Assembly: GCF_037975245.1 (NCBI RefSeq)
Contig: NC_092579.1
Span: 9,729,001 to 9,793,000 of the forward strand
Direction: 5' to 3'
Origin: Apostichopus japonicus
Taxonomy: Eukaryota > Echinodermata > Holothuroidea > Aspidochirotida > Stichopodidae
Length of the DNA stretch: 64,000 nt
This document shows, piece after piece, positions 1 through 12,403 of this stretch (its first letter is position 1; each line of letters starts with the position of its first letter). Below the pieces are notes generated by a model. It was not told where the DNA came from and made no database searches. It saw nothing but the letters and a program-made list of their open reading frames with translations. The translations under genes were made by a program, and so were the position numbers.

Positions 1-3000
1 AGCGCGAATTATGATCTGTATATAAAGCTCACGAAAGGTTACACGAGCAGTGCAGTTCGCTTCCTGGCAGCCGTTGGCTAACAATTTATACGTAATTGTA
101 ATTTGTAGCCTATTCTGTATGGGGGTAACTGCGAAAGAATGTGCATGGCAGATATATTCGCCAGCTCGAAAGTTGTGTATTAGTTTTGTGGAGCAAGTTA
201 GTACTTCACATTGTTTGAGTCAGCGAGCGTGAGAAATTACGCTATCCTATCATATAATAGTATCGCTTAGGCCTAACGATAGGCTAGCTCACGTAGGCAC
301 TGGCGTCTATACTAGTTGGAATGCTAATCTAGGCCTAATATGATATTCACTAGACAACGTAAGTAAAGTAAGTCACTTTATATCTTCCGACAAAATACTA
401 GGCCTAGCTGGTTGGGCCTAATTACTTTCTGGTTAAGGCTAGTACAGTTAGGCTAGGCCTAACTTAATTAGCCTAGCCTAGGCCTAAATGTCTTTAAATT
501 CCTACCAGAGTAGCCTACCATAGCCTAGGCTATGCCATCTAGCACTTAACACTAACAGTAACACATCCTCAAGAAACTAACTCGCAGCCGGACAAATTAG
601 CTTAGGATGAAAGCTCTCTCTCTTTCCTTTTTTTTTTTCCCATCATGACAGGCAAGGCCGTTGGTTTCTTCTCCAACTTTCAAGGATAAAAACGATAGTT
701 TCCTCCCTGAAATTATTTTTAGGGGTTGAAACCAACGTTTTTCAGGGGAGGAAAGAAAGACGGCTTGGCTGTGGAAAGAATTAATTTAGGTATAGTGAAG
801 CAACTGTACGTAGTAAATGTGTCTTGTGATTTAGGAGAGTTTGGTGAAAGAAAGGAACATATTTCAAAGAGACACTTTTACTTGTAGTATATAATTGAAG
901 AAATTGGTAAATAGGAAAACAAGGAGAGGAACCAAGGAGGGCATACCTACTGTATAGGCTAAATTGTCTATGTTATTTCATTCCCACAATGAATGCCATA
1001 CAAGCAAACAACCCATTACCACTATGAATTCCATGCATGTAAATTACCCCATGTTCGCATACAATCCTATGCAAACAATCCGGCCTATTCACAAACATTT
1101 TTTATCTTCCAATCACTGAACAGTTACACAAGGAAGATACCTGGTCACATTTTCTATTTTCATACTATCACAACTTTCTTTAGCTTACTCTACAAGAATA
1201 TGCAGTCTAGAGCCTACAGAACAACAGTCTCCTCCCTTGAAAATAGTATGTTAGTTTCCTTAACCATGTTATTTTTCACCCTTAACTTTACCTTTCTCCC
1301 TTTAAATCTTTTCTTACAGTTATTCCACTTACAACATCTATTCTTTCCACATAGCCTAGCCAATATGCCTCCCATGAAAAACCTTAGTTAACTCCCCTGG
1401 AAATGTTAGTTTCCAGTGAAAATGTACTTGACTCCCCTATGATGTAGGAGAGGTAAGTTACTCAACTTATAAGTGGGAGGAAAATAACGTTGTTAGGGGA
1501 GGGAACAAATGGCCCCAGGCTAGGCCTACCACCAAATGAAAATGGGAGACCTAGGCTAGCCTACCAAAGTGAAGGCTAGATAGAGATGAGGACGAACTAG
1601 CCTATCCTAGGCTTCTTATACAAGCAACGGTACTTTGTAAAATGAAATTCTCAAGCAATTAGGCCTAGCTCTGTGGTCTAATTGATGTTAGTGATGGTTC
1701 AAGTATGGAGAAAACTCTCCATGAAAGCTGATGTTACCTAGCATAGGCAACTAAATTGATAAACATGTATTAATTTGATCAACTAGCATAATTTTGACCT
1801 GAAGCTAGGCTTAACAGTATTGGTCCAACTCTCGGCATATCTTTATCAGATCATAGCCTTCTTTTGATGCCTAAGGCATGATTTTATGGTCTGCAGAACT
1901 GTTTCACTGAAACTTTGATTATTATTAAACCAAATTCAAACTTTGCTAAGTCAACCTCTCATTGTTGAGTAATTGTCTTTAATTTGGTTTTTAATTTGAA
2001 AACATTGATTGAAAGTTGTGAGGAACACAACTAATGGTAAACACATATTAAGAGTATTGAGAGATAAGTACAAGATATAGTATCTCTGTCCTGGTTGATA
2101 AAGAATATTATTACACAGGTGCTAGAAGTCATGGAAGCACATGAGGGTTTACCATGAATATACTAATATGTTGTTGGTACTTGTGTATTGGCTGAAAAGC
2201 CAGTTTTCATCTTTGCTAAGTGTACATGTTGTAGCTTAAGTGTCGGTCCTTATTTCACTTGTCAAGTTTCTCGTTTCAAGAATGATGTTTATTTCAGACA
2301 TTTTTCAATTTTCCAGTTCCTCATGAATGTGCTTGCTAAGTTTGTTTAAACTAGTACATGCTCTCCAAATTGTTTGGCTGATGAAATGTTCTCAAATTGT
2401 GTTGAATTCATTCCTTTCAATCAGCTTGACCATTATAGTGAACAATATGTATCAAAGGAAGTTTTGGCATTTTACAAAGTACTCCATAGGTTTGATAGCA
2501 ATGTCTAGTAAGGTTCATTAAAGAGTCACTTGTATTAAAAATAAACAGGCACTTAGTAACAAAAAGAGGTACAGTTTATTCATGTTTGTAAACATTCATC
2601 AAAAAGGTATCTGCATACGCAAACTGGAAGATGATCTTATGTAAAACTTGTTTAAAAGAAATACTAAAATTTATTTCACACCAAAGGTATATATATACTG
2701 TACATATTGCTTTGATATTTGTCTTTACAGCATTGCATTGGCCACACTGATTCACAAGGAGACTCCATGAACTGTGACTGTAACATTCTGCTGGAGGTCT
2801 GAGACATTGAAGATTCTGTAATGCTTCCGTTTGGGTATGCAGATTACTATAGTAACACAGAAATATTTAAGCTCTGGTATTTGTTCCATTTATTTCTGCC
2901 ATTAAACCACAATCATATACATTTGTTTATACATACAGTAGTTATATCAATGAGGCAGCAGTCAGGGTTGTTTAGGTAGTCAGGGGAGGGAGGGGAGGAA

Positions 3001-3100
3001 GGGAGGGAGTGTATAAAAATGAGTCTGGTTGCAATGTCTATCTGCTTTCCAATATATGAAATCTCTTATCTTTTACAATACTGTCTCAGGTGAAAGAAGA
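1..3100. other. Gene-free stretch rich in TAGGCCTA motifs
   Basis: I see no recognisable coding sequence. Between about 240 and 620, and again near 1515-1670, the DNA is dense in AGGCCTA/TAGGCCT motifs, which are palindromic and recur elsewhere in the window (for example near 39720). A TATATAAA-like string lies at 18-25, but no convincing gene follows it. The open frame at 993-1391 has compositionally plain, low-similarity content and is probably noncoding. Confidence 0.5.
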
Positions 3101-3178
3101 AGATGAAGAAAATTGAAGGAAAATTGTGAGTCTTGGATGTCTGTAATGAAGCTGGATCAGGTTTAGAACAATTGGTTG

Positions 3179-3284
3179 AAAGATCATAAACTCCACCAAA
3201 TACGAGAAGATCCTTCAAGCCTGTCCTCTACAGAGAGATCTGGAAGTGTTATCTGGAGGTGATTTAACAGAAATTGGAGAAAAA
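3179..3284 (+). pseudogene. ABCC-type transporter exon, 3' half (copy 1)
   Basis: The translation matches the segment between the Q-loop and the ABC signature of nucleotide-binding domain 1 in ABCC (MRP) transporters, ending in DLEVLSGGDLTEIGEK. It is followed directly by an intact GTAAGA splice donor at 3285. The 5' half with the Q-loop is missing and no matching acceptor precedes it. The sequence after the donor is shared with copy 2 at 4477-4653, so both came from the same exon plus intron by duplication. Confidence 0.75.
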
Positions 3285-3378
3285 GTAAGATTCAAGGAAA
3301 ACATCAGTGTGAGCCAGTATCATGAACATCAGTCTTGTCCGCTCAACAGTTGATTGTTGTCAAGATCATTTCTAAATG

Positions 3379-5150
3379 TAGGAGACACGGTGCCTTAGCC
3401 TGTTGGAACCAGTCGGTATTTGGTGTGGTCTGTTTTTGTGCTAACTGTACGAGACACAGTGCCTTAGCCTATTGAAAAAGGTAATTGGTGTGGTGTGTTT
3501 TTGTGCTAATTGTATGAGACACGGTGCCTTAGCCTGTTGGAACCAGTTGGTATTTGGTGTGGTCAGTTTTTGTGCTAAATGTACGAGACACGGTGCCTTA
3601 GCCTGTTGGAACAAGTTGGTATTTGGTGTGGTCAGTTTTTGTGCTAAATGTACGAGACACAGTGCCTTAGCCTGTTGGAACCAGTCGGTATTTGGTGTGT
3701 TCTTGTTTTTGTGCTAAATGTATGAGACATGGTGCCTTAGCCTGTTGGAACCAGTCGGTATTTGATGTTTTTTTTGTGCTAAACTACTATTCTTACAGAA
3801 AGGCTGAACAAGTTCCATGATATAGTTTGTACAGAGTGACACATTCCACTCATTCCAAGCAACCGTGACAACATCAAAATGAAGCTAATTGGTTTCTTAG
3901 TTTATTGGCATGAGATGCTAATTAATGTAGTCTGTTTTTGTGCTAAATTATTGAGACATGGTGCCTTAGTTTATTGGTATTAGTTTTTAATTAGAAATGT
4001 AGGAGACATTTTTGTGCTAAATGTATAAGACCTCAGCCTTAGCCTATTGGAACCAGTCGGTAATTGGTGTGGTGTGTTTGTATTAAATTGATAAGTTCTG
4101 CCTTAGTTTATTGATATGAGTTGCTAATTAGTGTGGTCTGTTTTGTGCTAAATTAATGAAACCTGTTGCCTTAGTTTGTTGGAATGAATTTGTAATAAGT
4201 ATTTTGGTTGTCTAAAATTAATAAGACATTGTACCTAGTTTATGGAACGAGTTGGTATTTAGTGAGGTCTTTTTTGAGAGTTGTTCAAACCAGTGTCCAA
4301 TAACTTTGATCTGACCATAAAATTCCATTTCTTTCACAAATTGCCCCTCTAGAAGAGTATACATGTTTTGTCTCACGGCTGACAGTTTGGTTGTTAACAG
4401 GGTTTGACTTTTTTACTTTTGCTGTTACTTTGAAGAAAAGTGACTAATTTGTTTTGTATTCCTCTCCTTTCATCAGAGATCTGTGGCCTATGTTGCTCAA
4501 CAAGCTTGGATCCAAAATGATACTGTGAGAGGAAACGTTCTGTTTGGTAAAGATCTCAACTCCACCAAATACGAGAAGATCCTTCCAGCTTGTCCTCTAC
4601 AGAGAGATCTGGAAGTGTTATCTGGAGGTGATTTAACAGAAATTAGAGAAAAATTAAGTTTCAAGGGAAACATCAGTGTAAGCCAGTATCATGAACATCA
4701 GTCTTGTCCTCTCAACAATTGCTTGTCAAGATCAGTGCTAAATGTAGGAGACACGGTGCCTTAGCCTGTTGGAACCAGTCGGTACTTTGGTGTGGTCTGT
4801 TTCGTGATAAATTAAAGAGACATTGTGCCTTAGTTTGGTGGAATGAGTAGCTAATTAGTGTGGTCTGTATGAGCTAAATTGAAGAGGAGTACTGTGATAA
4901 TTTGTTGGTAGTTAGTGTGGTGTGTTTGTATTAAATTTATAAGTTTTGCCTTAGTTTATTGATATGATTTGCTAACTAGTGTGGTCTGTTTTGTGCTAAA
5001 TTAATGAGACCCGGTGCCTTAGTTTGTTGGAATCATTTTGTAATTAGTAATTTGGTTGTCTTAAATTGATTATTGTTGCCTTAGATTGTTGGAAAGAGTT
5101 GCCAATTAGTGTGGTCTGGGTTGTGGTAAATTAAAAAGACAGTTGATTGT
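3379..5150 (+). repeat. Decaying 67-bp minisatellite around ABCC exon debris
   Basis: From about 3379 to 3780 a unit of roughly 67 bp recurs about six times, each with GAGACACGGTGCCTTAGCC followed by a TTGGAACCAGTCGG-type segment and TTTTTGTGCTAAAT. More diverged units continue at about 3890-4270 and 4740-5150. One frame through the tandem copies is open and would give a 22-residue repeat. The frame closes in diverged copies and has no start context, so I read it as noncoding. Confidence 0.8.
4477..4653 (+). pseudogene. ABCC-type transporter NBD1 exon, full length (copy 2)
   Basis: A CAG acceptor at 4474-4476, preceded by a pyrimidine tract, leads into SVAYVAQQAWIQNDTVR, the Q-loop region of ABCC (MRP-like) nucleotide-binding domain 1, and continues through KYEKIL to GGDLTEIREK. 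In the intact family these residues couple ATP hydrolysis to transport. Two changes argue that this copy is dead. The splice donor that is GT in copy 1 is TT here (4654-4655), and the invariant-looking Gly before the last Glu-Lys is Arg. No other ABCC exons are visible in the window. Confidence in the family is high; which ABCC subfamily member it came from cannot be told. Confidence 0.8.
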
Positions 5151-5426
5151 TGTCAAGATCAGAAAACTCAAAGATGAGCTGATTTGATGGAAAAACACCA
5201 GCTAAGCTGGAAAGCTGCAATATACAGTCAAGGTTAGTCATAAGAAAGAAAGGTTCATAAAAATGTAATATATATTTAATTATGTTTCCACCAGTAAAGT
5301 TTCAATCACAGCCTAAAATTTGTTGGAATTAGTTGCTAATTAGTGTTTAATGTTTTGTGCTAAATATACAAGACTTACTTTGAAGAAAACTGGCTAATTT
5401 CTTTTGCATTCCTCTCCTTTCCTTAG

Positions 5427-5454
5427 GGTTCTGTGGATTATGTTGGTCAACAGT
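5427..5454 (+). pseudogene. ABCC-type exon start (copy 3), cut off
   Basis: The intron end from about 5370 (tract, then CTTAG) matches the intron before copy 2. The exon opens with GSVDYVGQQ, the start of the same ABCC Q-loop exon. Homology stops at about 5454, where the Jockey-like retrotransposon sequence begins shortly after. This copy keeps the family-typical Gly before Ser-Val that copy 2 has as Arg. Confidence 0.65.
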
Positions 5455-6279
5455 TAGCTTTTTGACATAGCACCACCCCATCATCCTTCACTCTATGACT
5501 TACTCGTCATTTACAAAACGTACGCGTCCTTGGATACCAACACAACGCTGCCGAGTACACTTTCGATTCATAGTGTGTCTCTTCAAAAGGAGTTCCTATT
5601 CTTTCCGTCCGCCGTCTTAGGCTGGAGACTAATTCTTTCTGGTAAGTGAAGTTTACGATCAATTTCACTGTAGAAGCCATTAAAACCCGTAGGGAGGGGC
5701 TGTTTAGCCAATATGACAACCCATACCCACCTATAACCGCCCCCCTAGTCGAAAACCTAAACCTCTCTGATTTTGACATAGACATTAATGACTGGATCCC
5801 TATACAAAAATAGCAGAAAAAGACATCCTCCAATCTACGTTGAAATAAACCCATCTCCTAACTCCAAACCAACCACCAAAAAGTCCGCTCAAACAATCAT
5901 TGTATCAGGAATCTTACCAGAACTATCAAAAAACCCAATAAACACTTGCTAAACTAATCAATGAAGAAAAACCAAATGCCCTGATCTCAAATATAAACCG
6001 TCTTTGTAGTAACGACATCCTAATCACCCCCATGACCCTAAATCTGCAAATATCCTCCTGAAACCATGGACTCAAAAGACTAAACTAGGCAACCCCAAAC
6101 CAAGAATCCCCCAAAAAGTATGACAAAGAAACTTCTCCGTAGTAGCCTGTGGCATAAAACCTGAAATTCAAATCAAAGATATTGAACAAGAACTCAAAGA
6201 CCAAGAATACACCCCAATACAAACTAAAAGACTCATTAGTCATGCCACAAACAATACAACTTGGAAAGTAAAATGACGT

Positions 6280-6717
6280 TTGAAGAACAACAAGCCTCAA
6301 CAATCGGTAATCAAACGTTTCTACTTAGGATACTCTAAACACAAAACAGAAGAATACCACGAACCCCCCCCCCCCCCCCAAATCACTCAATGTTTCAAAT
6401 GTCAACTTTTTGGACACACCCACCATACTTGCAAAAATCAAACCAGATGTCTCAGATGTGGCGAAAACCACAGAGTTAAAGACTGTCCCAAACCAAAAGA
6501 AAACCCAAAATGTGCCAATTGCTCAGGGACTCATGTCGCCCTTTACAAAGGATGCCCAAAATTTAAAGAAGCTAAAACTGAAAATAATAACAAACAACAA
6601 GAACAAAGAACCTACGCGAATGTAACCAATTTTACCCCTAAAATTGAAATAACAATTAAAATCGTCACTGAAAAAAAACTTAATATCGCAACCTTTGTAA
6701 TTGAATTAGTACAATAA
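6280..6717 (+). pseudogene. LINE ORF1, gag-like zinc-knuckle fragment
   Basis: This 145-codon frame holds a proline run (a C18 homopolymer at about 6367-6379), then zinc-knuckle motifs of the CxxCxxxGHxxxxC type (QCFKCQLFGHTHHTC, then a second set RCLRCGENH and a third CANCSGTH). Upstream in-frame sequence from about 6140 resembles the PRE_C2HC region found before such knuckles in Jockey-like ORF1 proteins, but it is interrupted by stops (for example just before 6280). The product would bind the element's RNA. It is not intact. Confidence 0.75.
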
Positions 6718-8887
6718 CCCTTCCAAAAAGCCAACATTAATATTAAATCTGACGACCTTGCCAGTTACGCCACCGTGTTAGCACTAAATCACCTAAACTT
6801 AAATATTCCAGAAACTAATTATAGAACGTCTCCACCATCCTTCAATATTTAGCCCTCCTCAATCACCTACATGACAAGCACACTCCCTCCTTCGGTCAAG
6901 TTCTTCCACCTAAACATCAACAGTATCCTTCCAAAATTAAGCCTCACTACTTACTATATTCGCCAACCACTCCCCGGATATCATTTCGTTAAACGAAACT
7001 AAACTAAATAAAAATTCCCACCTTAGCATCCCTGGTTACCAAACTTTCAGACACGATATCTCTCGCTCTATGGGAGGAGTACTTATTGCTGAAAAAAAAC
7101 AACCTCAAAGCCACCCTCCTCCCAAACAAACCCAAACAATTGAAATTGTACTCGAAAGAGACAATAAACCTCTCCACATTATTAGCTATTATAGTCCCCA
7201 ATTGAGCTCATATCCACAATCAAAAAAAGTTCTAATAAAAATACAATACTACTAGGAGATTTAAATGCCCACCACATCATTTTTGGTAGCACCAAAATAT
7301 CTGAAAAAGGCATATCCCTCTTAGAAATATGTGATAAACACAACTTAACAATAATTAACCAAAATACCAAAACTAGGATAAACCCAATAAACAATAATAC
7401 TGAACTACTTGACTACGCCATAACCTCAAACCACCTTGCAAGTAAAACTCATTCGATTCAAATCCTAGAAGATGACCTAATCAGTGACCATTTTCCACTC
7501 CTTTTTGAGCTAGACATAAACCTCAGTCGCATCCAAAATAACGAATTAACGTATAATTACAATAAAACAGACTGGACATCATTTAAAAAGGGATCATAAA
7601 AAACAACACTATTGCCAATTACCACAACAACAAGCTAAATTACATCAGCATATATTGTGATAGCATTGCCCAACAATTCTTTAATACCTTCAAACAACAC
7701 TGCCCATTAAAAACAAAACAGAAATCCAAAACTAAATAGGAATATTCTTACACTAAATAACTCAGACGTCGCCTACATAAAACCTATATGATCTCCCCAG
7801 ATCCATTTCTAGAAACCTAAATTAACCAACCTAAAAAACAAATAAATAGACAAATATCGGCGGTCGACCAAAACCGAATCCAAAACAAATGCGATTCAAT
7901 CATTAATGACAAAAACCCAAAACACTTTTGGAAAAATAAAAAAAATATCATAAACCCATTACAACCCAAACACAGGTAATACAGACGAATGCCTTAGAGA
8001 TAAAGTAGGTAACCTCATCACAAAAACTTAAGACCAAATAAAGCTTAGTGAATCATACTTGAAAACTATATTCAATATCTTAGATGGCCCTCCATACGAT
8101 AACAGATTCCAACACAAAATAGACCATACAATTATCTGTAATGCAACCAGCTTTATCCCCAACTTCTAAGGATGTCTCAACAAAAACATCCCTCTACTCA
8201 AAGAAATAGATATAAATGATTGGTATAGTGCCACTGAATGTGCAAAAATGCCTCCTCCCCTGGTCTTGACAACATAAATGACCTAATGCTAAAAGATTCC
8301 CCTCCGTCGGCCTCGGATATTCATTAACTCTCATATTTTCCCATTATTTAACAAACTCCTTAGACTGGGTCATTTCCCAACCCTGTGGAAATCCGCCAAA
8401 ATGATTTTAATACCGAAACTAAGTAAAGACACACCAAAATTCAAAACTATCAACCAATTAGTCTCCTACCAGCCTTAGGTAAGATTTTCGAAAGAATTAT
8501 AGATAACCGCACCAGAAACCACCTTGAGCAAATTAATCACTTTGCCTGTATCAATCAGGCTAATTCCGCGCACACAAATCTACAATAAACTAAACTTTCC
8601 ACCTTTCCAAAGAAATTCGCATCGGCTTCATAAAAAAACATGATACCACTGCCCTCTTCCTTGATGCCGAAAAGGCGTTCGACAAAACTTGGCACAACGG
8701 CATAAGAATTTAACTACTTAACTTTAATCTCCCCTGCAATTACACCAGACTTCTTTCCTCTTTCTTTAGTGAGCGCAATGCCAAAATATGCTACAAAAAC
8801 CAACAATCAAAACCTATTCCACTTGGTGCAGGTACTCCACAGGGCGCTTCTCTCAGCCCCCTCCCCTGCACCCTATTTGTTAATGAT

Positions 8888-9643
8888 TTGAACATCCCCC
8901 CTCTATCTGAATGCAACTATAGTCAGTACCCTGACGACATAGCCATTTGGAGCACCAGTAAAAATATCTATATGACGGAACTAAATATTAAAAGAGCAAT
9001 TACACATCTCGAAAATTGGTGCTCGATGTGGAGAACAAAAATATATCCCTCAAAATCTAACCTAGCCAATTTCTCCATAATAAACTCAAAATACCATAAT
9101 CATATTTCCAAAATTAATCTTTTCAACACCTCAATCACTGCTACTCCTAATGCAACCTTCCTTGGTACCACTTTCGATAGCAAATTATCGTTTAATCTAC
9201 TTTGTAACAGAACTGCAGGACGCTGCTGGTTCCAACTTAAATCCATTCAAATCCTCTCACACAAATATAACTTCCCTCCGAAAACAATTATCCAAATCTA
9301 TAAATCCAAAGTAAAACCGATTCTCAGTTACGGGAGAATCTCCCTGCTTACCATCTCTAATCCCAATAAACAAATTTTAAACAGAATCCACACCACAGCT
9401 TATCGACTCGCACTCAAAATCCCTACCTATATTGCTACTTTGTACGTTCTCCGTGCAGGAAACACAAAATCTACTTTCACCAGACTTGAAGAATTCAACA
9501 CCAAGTTATACAAAAACAACCTCGAGAACGACCCTTTGATTGAAGACCTCCCCCTGAAATACAAAGTCGCAACAACTCACTACCCAAAAACCAAACCCTT
9601 TCTGTATTCACAATTGCTACTACTTAAAGTCTCATTCCATTAA
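8888..9643 (+). pseudogene. LINE ORF2, reverse transcriptase palm/thumb fragment
   Basis: This is a 251-codon open remnant of the ORF2 polymerase. It starts just after the TPQGASLSPL block and includes the catalytic box, here YPDD instead of YADD. The FLGTTFDSKLSFN block and a C-terminal thumb-like region follow. The Ala to Pro change next to the two catalytic aspartates, together with upstream stops, indicates an inactive copy. A second copy of the same family lies at 19195-20560. Confidence 0.75.
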
Positions 9644-10133
9644 AAAAATCCTTTCCTAAATGGGTCTAGGCCCAAGTATACTGATATATACAGATTATAT
9701 TGTTATCAAGCAATAGAAACCACAACCACTCCCTACCCAAACAATAGAAACCACTCCGTCTCCACAATTCTCAGTACTTAAAAAATTCCTCTCCTTTAGA
9801 AATCCCTCCCTAATTGACTCTTCGACTCTGACCTCGGGTATGATTATGGCTATCCTGTCCTATGTAAATATATAAGACTTCATTTACCAGCAATTCCTTG
9901 ACTGAACATAGACAACCTCTCCAAGAAAAAAAAAAAATGTCTATTCTATAAAAAACAAACTTATTATCCCCCGTAGGACCTCTCGCCAGGTCGACCAGGG
10001 GTTAAACTCCTTTTGTTTTGATATCAACAACAACAAAAACAAAACTTTTACTTGAATTAAAAAAAAGGTAACTAATTTCATTTATTTCATTTCATTTATT
10101 GATTTTGTTCTATTTTAACATAAGTATGACATA

Positions 10134-12260
10134 TGCAGTGTATAAATTTAAGAAATTTGAAGTGGTTGTCCCCAGGACAACCAGCTCACCAATTTTTGGT
10201 TGTCCTGCTGAAATTTTGGTCGTCCTGTAAAGCTATAGTAATTTATCTTCAGAAAAAAACTTGTTTGGGACTCCGAAGAAACCATGAATGTTGAGCGATT
10301 TCATGTAATCTAGATCAAATTCTGTGTATATTTTCTAATAATGCTGAATGTAGCAAAGATTGTGAACATTAGTTAGGTACATGATGTTTTGCTGCAGGGC
10401 GTAACGATACAATAACCACGTGGTAAGCTGTAGGTGCGTCATAGTACTGGTCTAGTGTTTCAGTTTCAGTAATGTTATTAGCGAAAAAAAGTTTGCGTCC
10501 CAGGGACGCAAGCCCTCGAAAAAGTTTGCGTCCTGTAAAAGAAAGCTTGCGTCCCGATCGAGCACCAATTACGTTTATTGTATGACCTACTGTACTAATA
10601 CTAGTGTAGTATCACTGCCTATACTTTGTGAATTACAATATTATAGGGCAGATGGTTCAGTGTCTTAGCTTCGGTGTTTGACAGGGGCGGCCCGGCCGAC
10701 TCCTTCCGCCCACCCTGCCGTTTAAAAAAAAAATACCCCAGCCCCCTCCTTCATCCGCCCTTGTACTTCCCTACTCGCCAACTCTGTAGTAGCTCCATGC
10801 TCTGACCTTGCAGCGCTTCCAACAGCCAAACTCTTCAAAATCACTGTACCTACAGTGTGCATATCTCTCGCTAAATTCCACACTGTACTACTGCATTTAC
10901 ATAGGACTGTTCGAACTTCATTTTCAACTACAGTTGCGCAAATCTTTAAATCTGATCCAACATTTATCCTGGGTTTTTTGCAAACAATCATCTGTGCGAA
11001 AATTACAGTAGGCATATGTGAATAGATTTTTACGCAATGTCGATAAAAACATCAAACTTCAATGTTCTAAAATACAGAAGTAAGTTTACACACGAATGTT
11101 GCTCCAAAATAAACTTTACTGAAGCACGTGGTCAATTGAGCCACGAAAAAGTTTGCAACAGAAACTACTGTGGTATAAATGCACATTTCACATTAGCATC
11201 TCTTATTGCAGAGAAAAGACATTCTGTGAGATAAAATATCCTTTCCGGATCAGATATGTATGCTTCCCACAAAAGTCATAACATTTTCTGATCAAAACAA
11301 TGATTAAAATATTAGTGATAGTCTCAGAAACAATTCAAGTGCATCTTCGTACCAGCAGTGATTGTTGTCAACATGTACGTTACAAATATGAGACAAGGCC
11401 TAACGTTATGATATTTGAGTGCACATATATTATAGCCTTTACTACAAACTTTGCTATCTCTACACAAGGGAAAGTTAACGTTGCAAGTAATTGTTGTTAA
11501 ACAACTTACTTCTTGTTCATTGAGCACTGAAAATGCAACAATGTTTGCAAACAATCGGTAGGGACTATTAGCCAATCAATCACGTAAATCTTGGTAAAGC
11601 GTCATTGTCTATTTTTAGCATGAAAATATCTGTAATGAAGTTTTGGTAACCCTGTACCTTGCAGTTGATTGTTATGATATATTTATTTTCAAACAAATTT
11701 AATGATCTGTAGGAGTAGGAGAACTTTTGGTTCTTGTCAGAAGAAGTTGTGGTTTTTTGAAAAGAAATAATGAAAGATGTTCGTTCAAAAATGTGTTTTG
11801 TTATGTTTTCCGTTGACCTTGTTGTGAGTGTGTACTTGGTGTTCGTTTCTCAAAAAAAAAAAATGGTGGATGGGCGGGGTCTTTGTCCGTGGGGGTAAAC
11901 CTGAACTCTGATTGGCCTTTGTTGACAAACGGACGGAACAGAAAATACCATAAATGATAAAGCTTGGTTTGAGTGGTCCATGTCAATGTGAGGGCTTGGC
12001 CTTCCTACGTATATTATTTATTAGATGAAGGCGGAGTTTGGAATGAGTTTCTTCCTATTTGAAATGTCATTTTAAGTTTTTGGTTTCACGCTCGTTTCCG
12101 TGTCTTTTTCCGTTTGTATCACGGAACATTAACCAGCCTTTTTGAAAGTTTTTGGTTGTCCGCCGGGCAACCAGTACTTCACGATTTGACAAGTTTTGGT
12201 TGTCCGGCAGGTAATTTGGTCGTCTCGGACGACCAGACGACCGCTAAATTTACACACTGA
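10134..12260. mobile_element. DNA transposon with 9-bp target duplication
   Basis: The 9-mer TATGACATA occurs at 10125-10133 and again at 12261-12269. Directly inside, the ends are inverted copies: TGCAGTGTATAAATTTA on the left against TCAGTGTGTAAATTTA read inwards from the right. Just inside both ends, and once more near 10480-10560, lie short palindromes of the GGTTGTCC/GGACAACC kind. No transposase-like frame was recognised, so it is probably non-autonomous. A CAGTG start suggests hAT-like, but a 9-bp duplication fits Mutator-like better; I leave the superfamily open. It sits upstream of the SRP68 exon at 12404, probably in its intron. Confidence 0.65.
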
Positions 12261-12403
12261 TATGACATAGAAGGAGATAAGAAACAAAACTTGTGAAAGG
12301 AAGTGTACTAAAAAACCCTATAGGGCTTGTCGGGTAGTGACACTCCCTAAAAACTTAATGTGGAAGACATCATGATTAGATTTTGGTTTCATTTAATCAA
12401 TAG

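Larger units (their letters stand above)
5466..10046 (+). mobile_element. Degenerate Jockey-like non-LTR retrotransposon
   Basis: The order of parts is that of a two-ORF LINE on the plus strand. A gag-like ORF1 with CCHC zinc knuckles sits at 6280-6717. An endonuclease follows, with GDLNAHH at about 7255-7275 and SDHFPLLF near 7480-7505. Then comes a reverse transcriptase with the FERIIDN block near 8490, LFLDAEKAFDK near 8655-8690, a TPQGASLSPL block near 8835, and a catalytic box near 8930. Stops and frameshifts break ORF2, and the catalytic YADD-type box reads YPDD. The 3' end is a CAACAACAAAAAC-type tail at about 10024-10046. The left boundary is uncertain; the element seems to cut into ABCC exon copy 3. 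Confidence 0.8.

Noticed and set aside
993-1391. 132-codon open frame
   Set aside because: No domain, no homology that I recognise and no splice context; likely chance in AT-rich DNA.
3472-3717. Cysteine-rich repeat protein
   Set aside because: It is a translation of the 67-bp minisatellite and is not kept open in the other copies.
7004-7394. Minus-strand open frames within the LINE
   Set aside because: Shadows of the plus-strand endonuclease region, which carries the GDLNAHH motif.
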